A program made the translations under genes and the position numbers. From Microbacterium sp. BR1 (lineage in GTDB: Bacteria; Actinomycetota; Actinomycetes; Actinomycetales; Microbacteriaceae), in the NCBI RefSeq assembly GCF_002812725.1, contig NZ_NMUN01000001.1:62001-126000 (forward strand): 64,000 bases of DNA, read 5' to 3'. The notes under the pieces are model-generated. The model did not search any database. It was not told the DNA's origin and saw only the letters and a program-made list of their open reading frames with translations. This document shows positions 17,251 through 25,935 of this stretch, piece by piece. Position 1 is the stretch's first letter, and each line of letters starts with the position of its first letter.

Positions 17251-17287
17251 TTCGCGGTCTGGTCTCCCCGCCTCGGGGATACGGGGG

Positions 17288-18775
17288 TCAGAACGGATAC
17301 TGCCCCGGCTCGCGGCGCATCGTGATCCAGCGCGTCTCCGTGAAGGCCTCGACGTTCGCGCGTTCTCCGCCGTGACGCGAGCCTGTGCCGGAGGCGCCGA
17401 CGCCGCCGAAGGGCGCGTTCGCCTCGTCGTTCACGGTCTGGTCGTTGATGTGCACGATGCCGGTGGGAATCTGCTTCGCCAGTTCGTACGCGCCGAGCGC
17501 ATCACGGCTGACGATCCCGAGCGACAGCCCGTAGTCGGTGTCGGCGGCGATGCGCACGGCCTCCTCGTCGGTCGCATAGGCGACCACGGAGGCAACCGGG
17601 CCGAATACCTCTTCGCAGTAGGCGGCCGCGTCGCGCGACGGGTGGGCGAGCACGGTGGGTCGATAGAACAGTCCCTCGTAGGTGCCGCCCGCCGCGAGAG
17701 TCGCTCCCAGTGCCACCGACTCCTGCACGAGCGCGTGCACGCGGTCTCGCTGGGATGCATCGATGAGCGGGCCCAGGTGCACGTGCTCGGTGGCAGGATC
17801 TCCAACGGCCATCGACTCCGCTTTGGCCGCGAGCTTCGCGACGTATTCATCGAACAACGATTCGTGCACGATGTGCCTGCCGACGGTCATGCAGATCTGG
17901 CCCTGGTGCAGGAACGCGCCCCAGGCTGCCAAGTTCACCGCCTCGTCGACGTCCGCATCCGCCCGAACGATGAAGGCGGAGTTCCCGCCGAGTTCCAGGT
18001 GGGCGCGCGTCAGATGGCGGCCCGCGAGTTCCCCCACGATCCTGCCCGCCCGGGTGGAGCCGGTGAACGCGATGACGCGCACGCGCGGGTCGGCGACCAT
18101 CGCCTCGCTCACATCGGCGCCGCCGGGAACGAGCTGGAGCAGGCCTGCGGGAAGCCCCGCCTCTTCGAAGATCCGCACCATCGAGACACCGCCCGTGATC
18201 ACCGTGCGGGGGTCGGGCTTGAGGAGCACGGCGTTGCCGAGTGCGAGCGCGGGGGCGACCGCCCGAATGCCCAGGATCAGGGGGACATTGAACGGAGAGA
18301 TGACACCGACGACGCCGACGGGCACCTGCTGGGCCAGTGACAGCCGCGGCTCTTCACTGGAAAGTATCGAGCCGAGCGGGGCAGAGGGGAGGGCTGAGGC
18401 CTCGTAGCACTCGGCAGCAGTGACGTGCAGCGCGAAACCGGCGAGTGCCGGGACGGCTCCCACCTCCCGGACGTTCCATCCCATGATCTCCTCGGCGTGC
18501 TGTTCCCACAGCTGTGCGGCTCTGCGCATCACGGCCGCGCGCACCGGGTGCGGCGTCGCGGCCCACTCCGCCTGCGCGCGGGCGGCGCCTTCGGCGGCGC
18601 GAGCGACATCGCCGGGTGAGGCCAAGCCGACCTTGGCGAGAGTTCTTCCGGTAGCTGGTTCGATGGAGTCCGCTTCACCGCCCTCCCCGACGATCCATTC
18701 CCCATCGATGTGGATCCGGCCGGAGAAGACCGACTCGTCGATGAGTGCGGGTTGGGTCATTTCGGTTGCGGGCAT
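17288..18775 (-). CDS. Benzaldehyde dehydrogenase-like ALDH
   Basis: The 495-aa protein belongs to the benzaldehyde/vanillin dehydrogenase branch of ALDHs, recognised from VVGVISPFNVPLILGIRAV and ALALGNAVLLKPDPRT. Catalytic residues are Glu in LELGGNSAFIV and Cys in HQGQICMTVGR. It would oxidise an aromatic aldehyde to a benzoate with NAD. ATG 18775 is preceded by GGAAGGAATACACCCC. The gene diverges from a second RbsB-like importer, and two zinc alcohol dehydrogenases lie downstream of that importer, consistent with a benzyl alcohol to benzoate route (inference). Confidence 0.85.
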   Translation of the reverse strand: MPATEMTQPALIDESVFSGRIHIDGEWIVGEGGEADSIEPATGRTLAKVGLASPGDVARAAEGAARAQAEWAATPHPVRAAVMRRAAQLWEQHAEEIMGWNVREVGAVPALAGFALHVTAAECYEASALPSAPLGSILSSEEPRLSLAQQVPVGVVGVISPFNVPLILGIRAVAPALALGNAVLLKPDPRTVITGGVSMVRIFEEAGLPAGLLQLVPGGADVSEAMVADPRVRVIAFTGSTRAGRIVGELAGRHLTRAHLELGGNSAFIVRADADVDEAVNLAAWGAFLHQGQICMTVGRHIVHESLFDEYVAKLAAKAESMAVGDPATEHVHLGPLIDASQRDRVHALVQESVALGATLAAGGTYEGLFYRPTVLAHPSRDAAAYCEEVFGPVASVVAYATDEEAVRIAADTDYGLSLGIVSRDALGAYELAKQIPTGIVHINDQTVNDEANAPFGGVGASGTGSRHGGERANVEAFTETRWITMRREPGQYPF

Positions 18776-19151
18776 GGGGTGTATTCCTTCCGAGTTACCG
18801 ACCAGCGGTAGTCGGCTGGCGCTGACTCTCCCGTAATAGGGCGGCGGCCGCCATCCCTCCCGAGCACGTGTGCGCGGCAGGGAAAGCGGGCTGCGCGCGT
18901 GGTCAAAGAGGCATCGCCGAGGGCGCAGACGTTCACGGGCCATGCCGATTAGCCGAGTACGCACGTGACTTGACCCGAGCCGCACGGTTGCCGGACGACG
19001 TCTTCTCCCCGGGGTCGATGAACCATAGCGTGGCGAATCCAGGCACCTACGACCCGGGCCCGGTCGCTCCGAGACGGCACCGCTGCCGCGACGGCGCGCG
19101 AAGCGAATGACATGGGCGTCACGCATCGACACTCTTGAAGGACGGCATCAC
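18776..19151. promoter_or_regulatory. Divergent intergenic region
   Basis: This 376-bp gap must hold promoters for the leftward aldehyde dehydrogenase and the rightward importer. A TAGCGT (19026-19031) resembles the -10 element seen upstream of the alcohol dehydrogenase and LacI-controlled genes. No gene or clear operator is seen. Confidence 0.35.
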
Positions 19152-20444
19152 ATGACCAGAGAAGAACTCACGGCAACTCGCACCCCTCGCGGCGGATATC
19201 GCCGACTGGCACCGCTCCTTGCGCTGCCGGTCGTGCTCGTTCTCGCCTCGTGCGGGGGCGGCGGATCCTCCAATGCGGGTGGCGGGACGGGTAGCGCTGC
19301 ACCCATCGACGCCGAATGCGGCAGCGTGCCGGTGGTCGCTCCGAAGGACCCGGATGGACTCATCGCGAAGATGCCGGAGGAGATCCAGACCGCCTTCAAC
19401 GGATGGCCCGACACGGTCGAGGCGAGCGCCTGGTCGGACCTCGAGTCGAAGATCGCCGATGGGCCGATCACTGTCGGCTACCTGCAGCAGGACTCCGGCA
19501 GCCCCGTCGCGGCCTCGCTCGCCGCCGAGATCGACCGACTGTTCGCGAAGTCCAAGTCGGCTGGTGACGTCGCGGACCTCATCGTGGAGACTCCCGGTGG
19601 AACGGGGGGCGCGGTGACCGCCGCTGATCAGGTACGGGCGTTCGAGCAGCTCGTGCGCAAGGGTGCCGACATCATCATCGCCCAGCCGCTCTCGGGCGAG
19701 GCGCTCGTCGCGGCGGTGAACAGCGCGGGCGAGCAGGGCGTACCCACCGTGACCTTCACGGGCTATGTCGCATCGCCTTATGCGCTCAACATCACCCCGA
19801 ACGCGTTCGACGGCGTCGCGCAGGCCATCTCGCGCGGCGCCGACATGATCGGCGGCGAGGGCAACGTCGTGATCATGCAGGGCATCGAAGGCATGACCGT
19901 GAACACGTCTTCCGTGTCCGCTGCCGAGCAGACCCTCGCGCTCTGCGAGGGGATCGAGATCGTGGGGAAGCCGGCCGGCAGCTTCAACGACCCGGGTGCG
20001 AAGTCCGCGATGGTGAGCTTCCTCGCCTCGAACCCGGAGGATGTCGACATGGTGTACCAGGTCGCCTCGATGGGCGCCGGAGTCTTTGCTGCGTTCGCCG
20101 ACACGGGTCGTGACGATCAGCCGCTCGTCGTGGACAATCTCCCGACCGCGGCATCACTCGCCTGGTGGGAGCAACTGAGCCCCGACGGGTACAAGGGACT
20201 GGCGATGCCGGGCACGGGCACGCAGTTCGGTGAGGCGTTGTGGGATGTCGCACTGCGCACGATGCGAGGCGAGGGACCGAAGATCAATCAGATCGCCCTC
20301 CAGACGCAGTTCATCACGGCCGACAACGTCGACGAATACCTCGTACCCGGTGCGACCACGACATCCACGGAAGAGACCAAGACGGTCGGATCGCTCCTGC
20401 CGGCCGACTACCTCGACGGTTACTTCACGCACCCCGCATCCTGA
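19152..20444 (+). CDS. ABC importer substrate-binding lipoprotein
   Basis: The 430-aa protein has an N-terminal signal with lipobox LVLASC, a Gly/Ser-rich linker and a ribose-type binding fold beginning GPITVGYLQQDSGSPVAASLAAEIDRLF, with GADIIIAQPLSGEALVAAV as the second strand pattern. It is longer than sugar binders (about 330 aa) because of an extra N-terminal segment. The gene context is oxidative aromatic metabolism rather than sugar metabolism, so the ligand may not be a sugar. ATG 19152 follows GAAGGACGG. Confidence 0.82.
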   Translation: MTREELTATRTPRGGYRRLAPLLALPVVLVLASCGGGGSSNAGGGTGSAAPIDAECGSVPVVAPKDPDGLIAKMPEEIQTAFNGWPDTVEASAWSDLESKIADGPITVGYLQQDSGSPVAASLAAEIDRLFAKSKSAGDVADLIVETPGGTGGAVTAADQVRAFEQLVRKGADIIIAQPLSGEALVAAVNSAGEQGVPTVTFTGYVASPYALNITPNAFDGVAQAISRGADMIGGEGNVVIMQGIEGMTVNTSSVSAAEQTLALCEGIEIVGKPAGSFNDPGAKSAMVSFLASNPEDVDMVYQVASMGAGVFAAFADTGRDDQPLVVDNLPTAASLAWWEQLSPDGYKGLAMPGTGTQFGEALWDVALRTMRGEGPKINQIALQTQFITADNVDEYLVPGATTTSTEETKTVGSLLPADYLDGYFTHPAS

Positions 20445-20452
20445 TCGATATC

Positions 20453-20485
20453 GGGGCGGCGCCCGCGGTGACGCGGCGCCGCCCC
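20453..20485 (+). terminator. Hairpin after binding-protein gene
   Basis: GGGGCGGCGCC (20453-20463) pairs perfectly with GGCGCCGCCCC (20475-20485), between the binder stop and the ATPase start. It has no T-run; it probably protects or attenuates so that the binder is made in excess over the other importer subunits. Confidence 0.6.
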
Positions 20486-20514
20486 GCCCGCGACGTCAAC
20501 AAGGAGGCAGGGCA

Positions 20515-22080
20515 GTGACGATCACCCCAACAGAACAAGGCTCACGTGCTTCCGCCGATCCCGATCGCGCTATCCTGCGCGTCGAATCGGTGAGCAAGCG
20601 TTTCGGCCCCACCATCGCTCTTCGTGACGCATCCCTCGATGTGCGCGCTGGCGAGATCCATGCTCTGGTCGGAGAGAACGGATCCGGAAAGTCGACTCTC
20701 GTGAAGATCCTCAGCGGGGTCCACGCACCGACCAGCGGAACAATCGCGGTCACAGGCCGCTCGGAGCGGCGGTTCCGCTCGCCTGCCGAGGCTCAAGCAG
20801 CCGGTATCTTCACCGTCTTCCAGGAAGTGCTTTCGATCGAGAGCCGGAGCGTGCTCGAGAACCTCTGGCTCGGCTCCGACGGTCTCTTCGCTTCACGACT
20901 CAGCCGCGAAGAGCGGATGGGTCGTGCCGAGGACGTGCTCGCGGAACTCCTCGAATCGCCGCCGTCGTTGAGTGCTCTCGTCGAGGACCTCACCTTGAGC
21001 GAGCGCCAGGTGTGCTCCATCGCGCGGGCGCTGCTCCGCGACCCGCAGGTGCTGATCCTCGACGAGGCGACGTCCGCTCTGGACTACGACAGTCGCACGC
21101 GCTTGTTCGCCACGGCGCGTCGGCTTCGGGACGAAGGCAAGGGGTTGGTGCTCATCACCCACCGCATGGATGAGGTCGAGGAGATCGGCGACCGCATCAC
21201 CGTCCTCCGTTCGGGCGTCACGGTCGGAACCCTCGATCAGGGGGAATGGACCGTTCCCGGCCTCGTCGAGATGATGACGGGAGGAGACCATCTCGCTCCT
21301 GCCGACGTTCGGGCCGAGGTTCGCGAGCGGCGTCCCGCGGGCGAGGTGGTGCTGCGCGCCCGCGATGTCGCCCTCGCCCCCGGGAGCGCGCCCGTGACGC
21401 TCGACGTGCGCGCGGGCGAGATGCTCGGCCTGGCCGGGCTGGAAGGCCAGGGTCAGGACGTGTTCCTTCGCGCCCTCGCCGGGTTCGGCCAGGAGACCGG
21501 CGAGGTCGTGAGGGTCGACGGTTCCGACGAGCGGGTCATCACGAGCCACGCCTCGGCGCACCGCGAAGGCATCGCCTACGTGCCACGTGAGCGTCGGGCG
21601 GAGTCGCTGTTCGAGTGGATGTCGATCCTCGATAACTTCGCGATCTCGACGATCGCCGACGACGCACGGGGTGGATTCGTGCGGGCGAGCCGGACGACAC
21701 GTCGCTTCGAAGAGTACGTCGAGCCGCTGCGCATCAAGTACGGGCGCGCGACCGACGCCATCACGACCCTGAGCGGAGGAAACCAGCAGAAGGTCGTCAT
21801 CGCCAGATGGCTGGCGACACGACCTCGGATCCTGCTGCTCAATGACCCGACCCGTGGCATCGACATCAATGCGAAGCGCGACCTGTACCGGCTGCTCGCC
21901 GATCTCACCGCCGAGGGGCTGGCGGTCGTCATGCTCTCGACGGAGGTCGATGAGCACATCGAACTGATGGACCGGGTCCTCGTCTTCAACGGTCACGAGT
22001 GCAGCGCCGTCCTCGACCACGCGGAACTCACCCGCGAGGCCCTCGTATCCAGCTTCTTCGGCAGGGAGAACGCACTATGA
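20515..22080 (+). CDS. ABC importer double ATPase (RbsA-like)
   Basis: The 521-aa protein has two nucleotide-binding domains. The first has intact Walker A GENGSGKST, Walker B LILDEATSALD and switch His in LITHRMDEVEE; its signature is degenerate (LTLSERQ). The second lacks a Walker A lysine (GLAGLEGQGQDV), keeps TLSGGNQQKVVIARWLATRP, and has LLLNDPTRGIDI in place of DEP, the usual asymmetry of RbsA proteins. The GTG start at 20515 follows AAGGAGGCAGGGCA. It couples to the two permeases downstream. Confidence 0.9.
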   Translation: MTITPTEQGSRASADPDRAILRVESVSKRFGPTIALRDASLDVRAGEIHALVGENGSGKSTLVKILSGVHAPTSGTIAVTGRSERRFRSPAEAQAAGIFTVFQEVLSIESRSVLENLWLGSDGLFASRLSREERMGRAEDVLAELLESPPSLSALVEDLTLSERQVCSIARALLRDPQVLILDEATSALDYDSRTRLFATARRLRDEGKGLVLITHRMDEVEEIGDRITVLRSGVTVGTLDQGEWTVPGLVEMMTGGDHLAPADVRAEVRERRPAGEVVLRARDVALAPGSAPVTLDVRAGEMLGLAGLEGQGQDVFLRALAGFGQETGEVVRVDGSDERVITSHASAHREGIAYVPRERRAESLFEWMSILDNFAISTIADDARGGFVRASRTTRRFEEYVEPLRIKYGRATDAITTLSGGNQQKVVIARWLATRPRILLLNDPTRGIDINAKRDLYRLLADLTAEGLAVVMLSTEVDEHIELMDRVLVFNGHECSAVLDHAELTREALVSSFFGRENAL

Positions 22081-23063
22081 CCATCCTGGCGCCACCGCGC
22101 GGCACGCCATCACGACAGATCCCCACAACACTGAGGGCCTTCTTTCGCCGACACCCGGCTGCCTTCGCCGCGATCCTCGCGCTTCTGATGCTCGTCGTGA
22201 ATCTCGTCCTCCAGCCCGACTTCGGGCCGGTTCAGCAGCTCGCCGCTTTCGCGCCGCTCGCGCTGGCCGCGATGGCGATGGGTGCGACGATCGTCGGGGG
22301 CGGCGTGGACCTCTCGATCAGCCCGCAGATGACGCTCTCCTCGATACTCCTCGTCGGCTACCTCACGCCGGCGGGGCTCGGCGGGTACGTCGCGATTCCG
22401 ATTCTCGTCGCCGTCGGCGCCCTCATCGGTACCGTGAACGGACTCATCGTCATCGGGTTGCGGCTGCCGCCGATCGTGGCGACGCTCGCGTCGATGTTCG
22501 TGCTCATGGGCGTGAATCTGCGGCTCGCACCTACCCCGTTCATCCTGTTCGAAGGGTGGGTGCTCGATCTTGCGCGCACGGTGTGGTTCGTTCCGGGAGC
22601 GCTGTTCCTCGTCGGGATCCCGTTGGCGCTGTGGTACCTCCTCATGCGGACCGCCTACGGGCGCAACCTCTACGCCGCTGGAGGCAATGACGCCACGGCG
22701 TACTCGGCAGGCATCAACGTGGCAGTGGTGCGCCTCATCGCCTATTCCATCGGAGGGATTCTCGCCTCGATCGGTGGTATCGCACTGACAGCGCTGGTCA
22801 GTTCCGTGGACGCAACCGCCAGCGGCGCCTACACCATCGGGGCGATCGCGGCCGTTGCCCTCGGCGGCATCAGCCTGCTCGGGGGCCGCGGCGGCATGCT
22901 CGGGGCTCTGGTCGGTGCTGCCGTGATCTTCCTCGTGCAGAACATGCTCACCCTCTTCAACGTCTCCCAGGTGTGGCTCAACCTCGTGTTCGGTGCCCTG
23001 CTGCTGTTCGCGGTCATCATGGGCGCCGTGCTGGCAGCATCCCCGAAGGAGGACCGTCGATGA
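22077..23063 (+). CDS. ABC importer permease 1 (RbsC-like)
   Basis: This 328-aa integral membrane protein has the BPD_transp_2 pattern, with GGGVDLSISPQMTLSSILLVGYL and the coupling loop GRNLYAAGGNDATAYSAGINV. Its ATG overlaps the ATPase stop (ATGA). A second, divergent permease follows, so the channel is probably a heterodimer rather than the RbsC homodimer. Confidence 0.9.
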   Translation: MTILAPPRGTPSRQIPTTLRAFFRRHPAAFAAILALLMLVVNLVLQPDFGPVQQLAAFAPLALAAMAMGATIVGGGVDLSISPQMTLSSILLVGYLTPAGLGGYVAIPILVAVGALIGTVNGLIVIGLRLPPIVATLASMFVLMGVNLRLAPTPFILFEGWVLDLARTVWFVPGALFLVGIPLALWYLLMRTAYGRNLYAAGGNDATAYSAGINVAVVRLIAYSIGGILASIGGIALTALVSSVDATASGAYTIGAIAAVALGGISLLGGRGGMLGALVGAAVIFLVQNMLTLFNVSQVWLNLVFGALLLFAVIMGAVLAASPKEDRR

Positions 23064-24082
23064 CCGCCCTGACCACCGAAGCCGTCGCTACCGAGATCGC
23101 GAAGAGGCGGCCACGGATGCTGGCAGCCGCACTGCGTCTTCAGGAGCGGTTTCCCGTGCTCCAGCTGGCGATAGCGGTCGCGGCATTCATCGTGGGGGCG
23201 ACGACGCTCGACGGGTTCGCCCGCCCCACGAGTATCGTGTCCGTGCTCGTGCTTGCATCGCTCGTCGCGCTGGCGGGCATGGGACAGACGCTCGTCGTGC
23301 TGATCGGCGGCTTCGACATGTCGGTAGCCAGCTTCCTCGTCGTCGGAGCTGTCGCCGTCACCCAGCTGCCCGCGACCTTCGGCATACCGGTCGGAGTCTC
23401 CGTTCTCCTCCTGATCCCTTTCACGCTCGTGCTCGGCGCCTTCGTCGGGTGGGTCTGCCATCGCTTCAAGATCGAGCCTCTGATCGTGACGCTCGCGATG
23501 GGGACCTTCGCGCTGGGGCTCGTGCAGGTGCCGACCGAGGGCATGATCGCCGGCGGAGCGCCCGAGTGGCTGCTCGCGCTCACCTCTCTTCGTTCGACCA
23601 CCTTCGGGCTTCCTTTCCCTCCGATCCTCGCGATCTGGCTGCTGCTGACCATCGCGATGGGTGTGTTCATCCACCGGACGGTGGCGGGCCGGCGGCTCCA
23701 GGCGACCGGGGCGAATGCTCGGGCCGCGTCGTACGCGCTCATCCGCGTGAGGCGCGTCTGGATCCTCGTTTTCGCGACCAGCGCCTTGATGGCTTCGCTC
23801 GCCGGAATCGCGCTCGCGTCGTTCTCGGGAACGGTCAACACCGCTATCGGTGGCCCGTACCTGTTCCAGAGTCTGGCCGCGGTCATCATCGGCGGAACCG
23901 CGTTCGGCGGCCCGGGCGACTACACCCGTACCGTCGTCGGCGCGGTGATGCTCACCATCATCACGACCGTCCTGATCGGGCATGGCCTCGCCACGAGTGA
24001 CCAGCAGATCCTCTACGGGCTGGTGATCCTTCTCGCGATGGTCATCTACGGACGCGGACGCAGACTCGCGGACCGCGTATGA
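23060..24082 (+). CDS. ABC importer permease 2 (RbsC-like)
   Basis: The 340-aa permease starts with ATG overlapping the previous stop (ATGA). It has GGFDMSVASFLVVGAVAVTQ, the substrate-path motif of RbsC-type permeases, and GRRLQATGANARAASYALIRV as the coupling loop. About eight hydrophobic segments are visible. It completes the second importer. Confidence 0.9.
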   Translation: MTALTTEAVATEIAKRRPRMLAAALRLQERFPVLQLAIAVAAFIVGATTLDGFARPTSIVSVLVLASLVALAGMGQTLVVLIGGFDMSVASFLVVGAVAVTQLPATFGIPVGVSVLLLIPFTLVLGAFVGWVCHRFKIEPLIVTLAMGTFALGLVQVPTEGMIAGGAPEWLLALTSLRSTTFGLPFPPILAIWLLLTIAMGVFIHRTVAGRRLQATGANARAASYALIRVRRVWILVFATSALMASLAGIALASFSGTVNTAIGGPYLFQSLAAVIIGGTAFGGPGDYTRTVVGAVMLTIITTVLIGHGLATSDQQILYGLVILLAMVIYGRGRRLADRV

Positions 24083-24141
24083 CCCCGGCTCCGATCCAAT
24101 CTGTTCGCCACACCGACCACCCCACCAGATAGAGGAGACCG

Positions 24142-24705
24142 ATGATGACCCATGCAGGCACGAGAGAAGACTGGCAGGTGCCCCATCTGTCCGCGCTCGA
24201 CAAGCCGTCGCTGATCGAGCTGTTCGCCGAGTTGTCGCCCCCCGCGGTCGGAGAGATGAAGGGGGAGTATGCCGGCTTCGACTACCTCGGACAGAGCGAA
24301 GACACCTTCGCGGCGGCGCTCGGGCGCATCCAGGCCGGCGGGGGCACATTCTGGCTGGGCAAGGGCTTCCCGGGGGAGGAGGACGGCGGGGCATCCGGGT
24401 ACAACCGCATCCGCAACGCGGACGGTTCGGTGTCCCGGAAGGACCGGTTCGGAATCCACCGGGGCATCTCGCCGATCGACGGCAAGCCCACGCTCCTGCT
24501 CAAGTACAGCGACTTCGACAACCCGGCCGGTTCGATCGGCTTCCTGGACGAGGTGCGCAAGGTGAACGACAGGCTCTTCCTGTGCACGGGGACGCCCGAG
24601 GAGGGCCGCGGGGAGGTCGGGTTCTTCTTCCTCGCCGGTCCCCCGGTGAAACACGAGGGACCCGACGACCCGGGCAGTGAACTGCTCGCTGCCGCGGACC
24701 GATGA
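24142..24705 (+). CDS. Uncharacterised 187-aa protein in alcohol dehydrogenase operon
   Basis: I do not recognise the family with confidence. The protein is soluble, has no signal peptide and reads as a small beta-rich barrel: ELSPPAVGEMKGEYAGFDYLG early, FGIHRGISPIDGKPTLLLKYSDFDN in the middle, and FLDEVRKVNDRLFLCTGTPEEG late. The alternation resembles GXWXG/DUF4334-type or lipocalin-like proteins, but that is a guess. AGAGGAGACCG precedes ATG 24142 and the stop overlaps the next gene (ATGA), so it is translated with the zinc alcohol dehydrogenase and may bind its substrate or product. Confidence 0.75.
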   Translation: MMTHAGTREDWQVPHLSALDKPSLIELFAELSPPAVGEMKGEYAGFDYLGQSEDTFAAALGRIQAGGGTFWLGKGFPGEEDGGASGYNRIRNADGSVSRKDRFGIHRGISPIDGKPTLLLKYSDFDNPAGSIGFLDEVRKVNDRLFLCTGTPEEGRGEVGFFFLAGPPVKHEGPDDPGSELLAAADR

Positions 24706-25793
24706 GGGCCGCACTGGTCGCCGCGCCCGGCGACGGCTTCCGCCTCGCCGACGTCGACCTTGCAGATCCGATCGGACGCGAGGTGGTGATCGAGGTACGC
24801 GCCAGCGGACTCTGCCACAGTGACCTCTCGATTGCGCAGCACGGCATGGGGTTTCCCATGCCGGCCCTCCTCGGACACGAAGTGGCGGGAGTCGTCGTCG
24901 AGGTCGGACCGGATGCGAGCGCCGTGTCGGTGGGTGACCGCGTGGTGGTGTGCATGGTCGCCGGATGCGGCCTTTGCGCGGAGTGCCGTAGCGCGCGCCC
25001 GTACCGCTGCACGCAGGTGGCGCGCCTCGAGCGCTCACCCGACGATCCGTCGCGGCTCGGTGTCGACGGCGAGCGCGTGACGCAGTTCATGGGGGTGGGC
25101 GGGTTCGCCGAGCGTGTGCTCGTTCACGAGAACCTCGCGATACGGCTGCATGCCGACGTGCCGTTCGAGGTGGCATGCCTGCTCGGTTGCGGTGTCGTCA
25201 CGGGTGCGGGCGCGGCGATCAACACGGCCTGCGTTCGCCCCGGAGACACCGTCGCGGTCATCGGCTGCGGCGGCGTGGGGCTGAACACCATTCAGGGTGC
25301 GGCCCTGGCCGGGGCGTCTCGCATCATCGGGGTCGACCTGCATCCCGCCAAGCTCGCGCTTGCCCGGTCGTTCGGCGCGACCGATGTGGTCGATGCATCC
25401 GGTACGAATGCGGTCGAGGCGGTGCGCGAGCTTACCGGCGGAGGGGTGACCCACGCGTTCGAGGTCATCGGTCTCAAGACGACCGCGGAGCAGGCGGTAC
25501 GGATGCTCGCCGTCGGTGGAGGCGCATTTCTCATCGGTGTGCAGAAGCCGGGAACGGTACTCGACGTCGATCTGTTCTCGGACATCATCCTGCCGCAGCG
25601 ACGCATCATCGGCGTCTCGATGGGGTCGACGAACCCGCATGTCGATATCCCGATGTTCGCCGAGCTGTATCTGCAGGGCCGACTCCAGCTCGACGCGCTC
25701 GTCTCGCAGCGCATCGCCCTGGAGGACCTGAACGCGGGTTACGACCGGCTCATGAGCGGGGAGGTCGCGCGGTCGGTGGTCACCGCGTTCTGA
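24702..25793 (+). CDS. Zinc-dependent alcohol dehydrogenase 1 (MDR)
   Basis: The 363-aa medium-chain dehydrogenase has catalytic zinc ligands in GLCHSD and GHEVAGVV, a structural zinc site CGLCAECRSARPYRC, the Rossmann loop GCGGVGLNTIQG and the conserved LGCGVVTGAGAAINTA. This branch includes aryl-alcohol and NDMA/mycothiol-type dehydrogenases. It would oxidise an alcohol to the aldehyde taken by the nearby ALDHs. ATG 24702 overlaps the upstream stop. Confidence 0.9.
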   Translation: MRAALVAAPGDGFRLADVDLADPIGREVVIEVRASGLCHSDLSIAQHGMGFPMPALLGHEVAGVVVEVGPDASAVSVGDRVVVCMVAGCGLCAECRSARPYRCTQVARLERSPDDPSRLGVDGERVTQFMGVGGFAERVLVHENLAIRLHADVPFEVACLLGCGVVTGAGAAINTACVRPGDTVAVIGCGGVGLNTIQGAALAGASRIIGVDLHPAKLALARSFGATDVVDASGTNAVEAVRELTGGGVTHAFEVIGLKTTAEQAVRMLAVGGGAFLIGVQKPGTVLDVDLFSDIILPQRRIIGVSMGSTNPHVDIPMFAELYLQGRLQLDALVSQRIALEDLNAGYDRLMSGEVARSVVTAF

Positions 25794-25815
25794 GGGTCGA
25801 CGCCCGCCGCACGGC

Positions 25816-25852
25816 TGTCCCACAGCATGGAACCGTCCCATGCTGTGGGACA
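25816..25852. promoter_or_regulatory. Perfect 15-bp inverted repeat upstream of AraC gene
   Basis: TGTCCCACAGCATGG (25816-25830) and CCATGCTGTGGGACA (25838-25852) form a perfect inverted repeat with a 7-bp centre. It ends 28 bp before a -10-like TAGCGT (25881-25886), where an activator would bind; it could also act as a hairpin ending the alcohol dehydrogenase transcript. Thirteen bases of it, CCCACAGCATGGA, recur at 25988-26000 inside the AraC gene. Confidence 0.6.
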
Positions 25853-25935
25853 ATCTCGGCGGCCGGGCGAGGGGCCGCCCTAGCGTTGCACCACCTAGTT
25901 GATTGCAACGACGCACAGCGGGAGCGAGGCCATCC

